Shown here in pieces: positions 61,031 through 64,000 of a DNA stretch of 64,000 bases (position 1 is the first letter of the stretch; each line of letters begins with the position of its first letter). Source of the stretch: Candidatus Hydrogenedens sp. (GTDB taxonomy: Bacteria; Hydrogenedentota; Hydrogenedentia; Hydrogenedentales; JAEUWI01). The translations under genes were made by a program, and so were the position numbers. The stretch is from the NCBI GenBank assembly GCA_016125095.1, contig WGMK01000008.1, forward strand, positions 44,394 through 108,393. The letters are read 5' to 3'. The notes beneath the pieces were generated by a model. That model did not search any database, was not told where the DNA came from, and saw nothing but the letters and a program-made list of their open reading frames with translations.

Positions 61031-62320
61031 ATGACCACGCTACGCTATATCCTCGCCGCCGCGCTGCTCGCCGCGTGGGCGCCCGCCGTCTCCGCGCTCG
61101 ATGTCGGCATCGCCGCACGCAGCATCCTGCCCGATCCGCTCCTGCCCGTCTCCGGCGGCATGGGCCTGCCCCAGCCCGTCACCAAGGCCGAGGGCCAGAT
61201 CGGCGTCCGCGCCCTCGTGCTCCGCAGCGACGACGCCACCGTCGCCATCGTCAGCGTCGACAGCATCGGCTTCCCGTCCGTCCTGGCCGACCGCATCCGC
61301 GAGCAGGTGAAAGACATCCCCGCCGAAAACATCATCGTCGGCGCCACCCACACCCACAGCGCGCCCGATACCTACGCCTTCCCGCTGCCGCTGGGCGGCC
61401 ACACCGGCGACCTCGACTACATGAACTGGGTCTGCCTGCAGGGCGCCGCCGCGGTGAATGAAGCCCTCGCGAGCGCCAAGCCCGCCAGCCTCAAAATCGC
61501 CACGGGCGAAGCGAAGGGCAAAATCGCCTACAACTACTACGCGCCCCAGCTCTACGATCCCCGCTGCAGCGTCATCCAGGCCATCGGCGAAGACGGCAAG
61601 GCCATCGCCACGCTCGTGAACTACGCCGTGCACCCCGAAGTGCTCGGGCCCGATGTCGGCATCGTCAGCCCCGATCTCGTCGGCCCGCTGTACGACCGCA
61701 TCGCGGAGGCCGGCGGCGGCACCGGCATCTTCATGAACGGCGCCCAAGGCGGCATGGTCACCGCGGACAACCGCGACTACGACAAGCCCAAGCCCGGCGG
61801 CAGCGGCGTGTGGGAAGATTCGCGCACCTGGGAAGAATGCATCCGCATCGGCAATACCCTGGCCGACGAGGCCCTGCGCATCGTATCCGAGGCCCCCGTC
61901 CAGGCATCGCCCAAGCTCTACTGCGCCCACCGCGACGTCACCTTCCCGGTGGACAACGAAATCCTCTGGCAGGTCGTCGTCGGCTCGCCGCTCGACTACC
62001 CCCGCAACGACGCCGACCACACCATCCAGACCGACGTGAACCTCGTCAACATCGGCAATGCGCAAATCCTCACCATCCCCGGAGAGGCGCTGCCGAACAT
62101 CGGCTACTACCTCAAGCGCAAAATGCACGGAGAGAACAACCTGCTCTTCGGCCTCACCAACGACGCCTTCGGCTACATTCTCACCAAGGAAGACTTCGAC
62201 AGCTTCAAGCGCTACGACTACGTCAGCGAGACATCCCTCGGCGAACGCACCGGCGAAATCCTCGTCGATTCCCTCCTCGCCTTCGCCGACGAATCCCCCC
62301 GCCCCGAGACGATCAAATAG
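61031..62320 (+). CDS. Neutral/alkaline ceramidase-like secreted hydrolase
   Basis: A 429-residue protein starting at ATG 61031 with AAGGAAG upstream; signal peptide ending WAPAVSA. It shows DVGIAARSILPD at the mature N-terminus, LVLRSDDATVAIVSVD, the metal-ligand motif GATHTHSAPDT, and NYAVHPEVLGP with a later FMNGAQGGM. These match the N-terminal zinc hydrolase domain of neutral ceramidases. The C-terminal immunoglobulin-like domain of true ceramidases is missing, so this is the short form common in Planctomycetota-type genomes, whose substrate is not established. It is the last gene of the run and is followed by a terminator. Confidence 0.82.
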   Translation: MTTLRYILAAALLAAWAPAVSALDVGIAARSILPDPLLPVSGGMGLPQPVTKAEGQIGVRALVLRSDDATVAIVSVDSIGFPSVLADRIREQVKDIPAENIIVGATHTHSAPDTYAFPLPLGGHTGDLDYMNWVCLQGAAAVNEALASAKPASLKIATGEAKGKIAYNYYAPQLYDPRCSVIQAIGEDGKAIATLVNYAVHPEVLGPDVGIVSPDLVGPLYDRIAEAGGGTGIFMNGAQGGMVTADNRDYDKPKPGGSGVWEDSRTWEECIRIGNTLADEALRIVSEAPVQASPKLYCAHRDVTFPVDNEILWQVVVGSPLDYPRNDADHTIQTDVNLVNIGNAQILTIPGEALPNIGYYLKRKMHGENNLLFGLTNDAFGYILTKEDFDSFKRYDYVSETSLGERTGEILVDSLLAFADESPRPETIK

Positions 62321-62348
62321 CGTCCCGCCCCAATCATCGCACCCACCC

Positions 62349-62384
62349 GCCGCGCTTCGCCCCCAAGCCGAAGCGCGGCTTTTT
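62349..62384 (+). terminator. Rho-independent terminator
   Basis: GCCGCGCTTCG (62349-62359) pairs perfectly with CGAAGCGCGGC (62369-62379) and is followed by TTTTT. It lies 28 bases after the ceramidase-like stop and ends the rightward gene run. Confidence 0.85.
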
Positions 62385-62837
62385 CTTTGGGTGAGAGGGC
62401 CATGCGCCACCGCTGTGTCGGGGTCTCCCGACGCCGACGCAGCGGAGGATTTCTTGCAGCTTGCTGCCTTGGAGTGCGGGAGCAAGCTCCCGCTTTGCGT
62501 AGGGAGCGAACAGCTCCCGTCGCCGTGAGGAATGATTGAATCCGACGCCCAAGCGACGGAAGCGCGCTTCCTCATCAAGGCGGCAGCCCGCTGCCGCACT
62601 CCAAGGCAGCAAGCTGCATTCGGTGGGGCGAATGAATGGCTGCCGAAGCGGAGTCTCTCTATTGCCGACCGGAGTCCTCGGCTCATGGGGACAATCGACC
62701 CACCGTTGTAGCGCCACGGCCGGGACACCCTGACACAGCGGAGGGGAAGAATTGAAACCTGCCGGTCAGAAGAGTAGGCGGGTCAGGAAACCCGCCCACA
62801 GCGACGGCGTCCGGTCGAACGTCCAACAGGCTTTTTC
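62385..62837. repeat. Repeat-rich intergenic region
   Basis: It contains palindromic pairs of the TTGGAGTGCGG / CCGCACTCCAAGGCAG type, as in dispersed repeat A, around 62455-62500 and 62575-62620. GACACAGCGGAGG-type words occur near 62430 and 62730. No gene is supported. Confidence 0.65.
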
Positions 62838-62932
62838 TTCCAGCGCCAACGGCGCGCACGAACCAAAGCCCGGGGCGCAAGCCCTGGGTTTCGGGTTGCC
62901 CAAATATATGGAAGCCCTGAAGGGGCGCCCCA
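62838..62932. repeat. Dispersed repeat B, copy 2
   Basis: Same blocks and order as 55801-55888, with a different middle segment. Confidence 0.75.
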
Positions 62933-62950
62933 ACTTACGGACACCACTAC

Positions 62951-62993
62951 GGCCGGTCTCCTAACCCAGTCCTCGCGAAAGCGGTGAGCGCCA
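62951..62993. repeat. Dispersed repeat C, copy 1
   Basis: GGCCGGTCTCCTAACCC followed by GTCCTCGCGAAAGCGG; repeated at 63746-63789 with few changes. Confidence 0.7.
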
Positions 62994-63017
62994 CCTGACA
63001 CAGCAGAGCAGAAATTT

Positions 63018-63383
63018 TCACGCATCCGGCCCGGAGGGCGAAATCTCAACACCGGCGTTCTCCAGCTGTGCGATTAGCGCGGGAAGCCGCCTTGTGCATA
63101 TAGCCCAAACTTTCTCGTGGAGTATCTCGCCGTATTCGTGCGCAATGATGTTTCGCAGGCCGATCACGGAAGTCCAGGGGATTTCCCGAAATCGGGTTCG
63201 GACGTCATCGGAGACATGCCGCGCGGCCTCGCCGATGATTTCCAAGTTACGCTCGACCGCGTTGCGCGTTTTCCGATCTTCCGCGTATCCTGCTTGCGTC
63301 AAGCCGGTGGTGAACTCCACAGCGGCCCGAGCGGCATCGAGCATGTCCCAGAGGCGGGCGGCGTCTTTCACGTCAAGCGGCAT
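63018..63383 (-). CDS. hepT: HepT-like toxin (DUF86)
   Basis: A 121-residue helical protein with the HEPN active-site motif R-x4-H-x-Y in GLRNIIAHEYGEI, and ERNLEIIGEAARH typical of DUF86. The start is ATG 63383, inside the end of the mntA-like gene (11-base overlap). HepT toxins are HEPN-fold proteins that are silenced when the partner nucleotidyltransferase AMPylates the Tyr next to the active-site His. The order antitoxin then toxin is usual. Confidence 0.88.
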   Translation of the reverse strand: MPLDVKDAARLWDMLDAARAAVEFTTGLTQAGYAEDRKTRNAVERNLEIIGEAARHVSDDVRTRFREIPWTSVIGLRNIIAHEYGEILHEKVWAICTRRLPALIAQLENAGVEISPSGPDA

Positions 63384-63675
63384 AGAGCACTTCGCGCGTC
63401 CGGAGGATTTCTTGCCTGCGCCACGGATTCCGCAGGGCTTCCTTCTCGACCAGGTCCACTGGCCGGCCGAAAGCCGCAGACAGTTCGTTCCGCATATCAA
63501 TCAGGTCGAAGAGGTCGAAGCGCGCGTCCGGCTCGAAACTCACCAGAAAATCCAGATCGCTCTCCGGCCCGAAATCATCGCGCAGGGCCGAGCCGAACAG
63601 GGACAACTCGCGTACCCGCCATTTCTGGCAGAACGCCTTCAAGGTATCCATGTCCAAAACCACATGCGCGTTCAC
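63373..63675 (-). CDS. mntA: MntA-like nucleotidyltransferase antitoxin
   Basis: A 100-residue minimal nucleotidyltransferase with the motif GSALRDDFGPESDLDFLVSF, in which the Gly-Ser and the Asp-x-Asp of SDLD are the family signature, and a third acidic residue in RPVDLVEKEAL. It would AMPylate and silence the HepT toxin encoded by the overlapping downstream gene. Another Met (MDTLKAF) eight residues in could also be the start. Confidence 0.88.
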   Translation of the reverse strand: MNAHVVLDMDTLKAFCQKWRVRELSLFGSALRDDFGPESDLDFLVSFEPDARFDLFDLIDMRNELSAAFGRPVDLVEKEALRNPWRRQEILRTREVLYAA

Positions 63676-64000
63676 GGCTTAGCCTCCAACACCAGCATAC
63701 CCGCCTGCGCTTCGGATTCCCACCCTCTAGTGCGACCACTGCTGTGGCCGGTCTCCTAACCCTGTCCTCGCGAAAGCGGGGAGAGCCACCCGCCCGAGCG
63801 TAAGGTCGCCACTCGCCTGACCGTAAGGTCTCCCTCTGCGACACTCCTCACACTCGCCAAGATTGGAGACCCTACGGTCGGGCGGGTGTCGGGGTCGGGA
63901 GACCCCGACACAGCCGTAGAGGTTGAGACCCTATTGGTCTCTACTTCCGGAACCCCGGAATAATTGCCCCATATGGTTCATAAGCCAAAGTGTGAGAATC
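63676..64000. other. Intergenic region with repeat C to window end
   Basis: No gene is supported. It holds repeat C copy 2 (63746-63789) and then alternating GTAAGGTC / GACCCTACGGTC-type short inverted words up to about 63950. Confidence 0.55.
63746..63789. repeat. Dispersed repeat C, copy 2
   Basis: GGCCGGTCTCCTAACCC followed by GTCCTCGCGAAAGCGG, as at 62951-62993; same orientation, upstream of the mntA-like gene. Confidence 0.7.

Overview
The window looks like a chromosomal segment of a high-GC Gram-negative bacterium of the Planctomycetota / Lentisphaerota / Hydrogenedentota type, carrying two integrated elements. The best single pointer, from memory of these groups and not from a search, is a pair of secreted proteins (44840-46864 and 47273-49012). 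They combine long Gly/Ala-Glu repeats with a C-terminal unit of the form SLSELLRxIQFFN...TEDGF, which I associate with Candidatus Hydrogenedentota. Three formylglycine sulfatases, a Tat-exported Gfo/Idh/MocA protein, DUF1080, DUF2961 and GH99 proteins fit a polysaccharide-degrading lifestyle.

Layout. 1-11130 is host chromosome: a PKD-domain lipoprotein diverging from an alginate-export-type porin; a leftward DUF1080 / FGGY kinase / sphingosine-phosphate-lyase-like cluster; and a rightward oxidoreductase / amidase / GH99 cluster. An intact tRNA-Lys(TTT) lies at 11131-11206. The last 46 bp of the tRNA region are repeated exactly at 19125-19170 and 44756-44801. This marks two elements integrated in tandem at one tRNA gene.

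Element 1 (11208-19170, 8.0 kb) is compact and satellite-like: an intact tyrosine integrase, a small HTH protein, a CHC2 zinc-finger protein, a TOPRIM-DUF3987 replication protein, a lipoprotein, tiny membrane proteins and a SAP-domain protein. Element 2 (19171-44801, 25.6 kb) has a defence half and a replication half. The defence half is one leftward operon: hsdM, a DUF262/DUF1524 (GmrSD/SspE-like) protein, a second hsdM, a VapB45/VapC45-like pair, hsdS, hsdR and a DUF4238 gene split by an IS630 element. A TM0106-type RecB-nuclease/RNase H/SF1-helicase gene follows on its own. The replication half holds a 926-residue fusion of primase zinc ribbon, TOPRIM and family A DNA polymerase, surrounded by small unknown genes that are separated by strong GC hairpins. 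The element's own integrase is frameshifted and lacks its catalytic domain.

44802-64000 is host chromosome again: two secreted repeat proteins, a DUF2961 protein, a ribokinase / sugar-binding lipoprotein / permease operon without an ATPase gene, three sulfatases, an HMG-CoA reductase, a two-domain thioredoxin-like protein, a neutral-ceramidase-like protein and a HepT/MntA toxin-antitoxin pair. The intergenic spaces here are filled with dispersed repeat families.

Most notable: the three-copy att arrangement; the primase-polymerase fusion with altered polymerase and exonuclease residues; the two-hsdM restriction operon with a nested GmrSD-like gene and toxin-antitoxin pair; the exactly reversible IS630 disruption; and a second, decayed family A polymerase tail beside the nuclease-helicase gene. 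All family assignments come from motifs read by eye; no database search was run.
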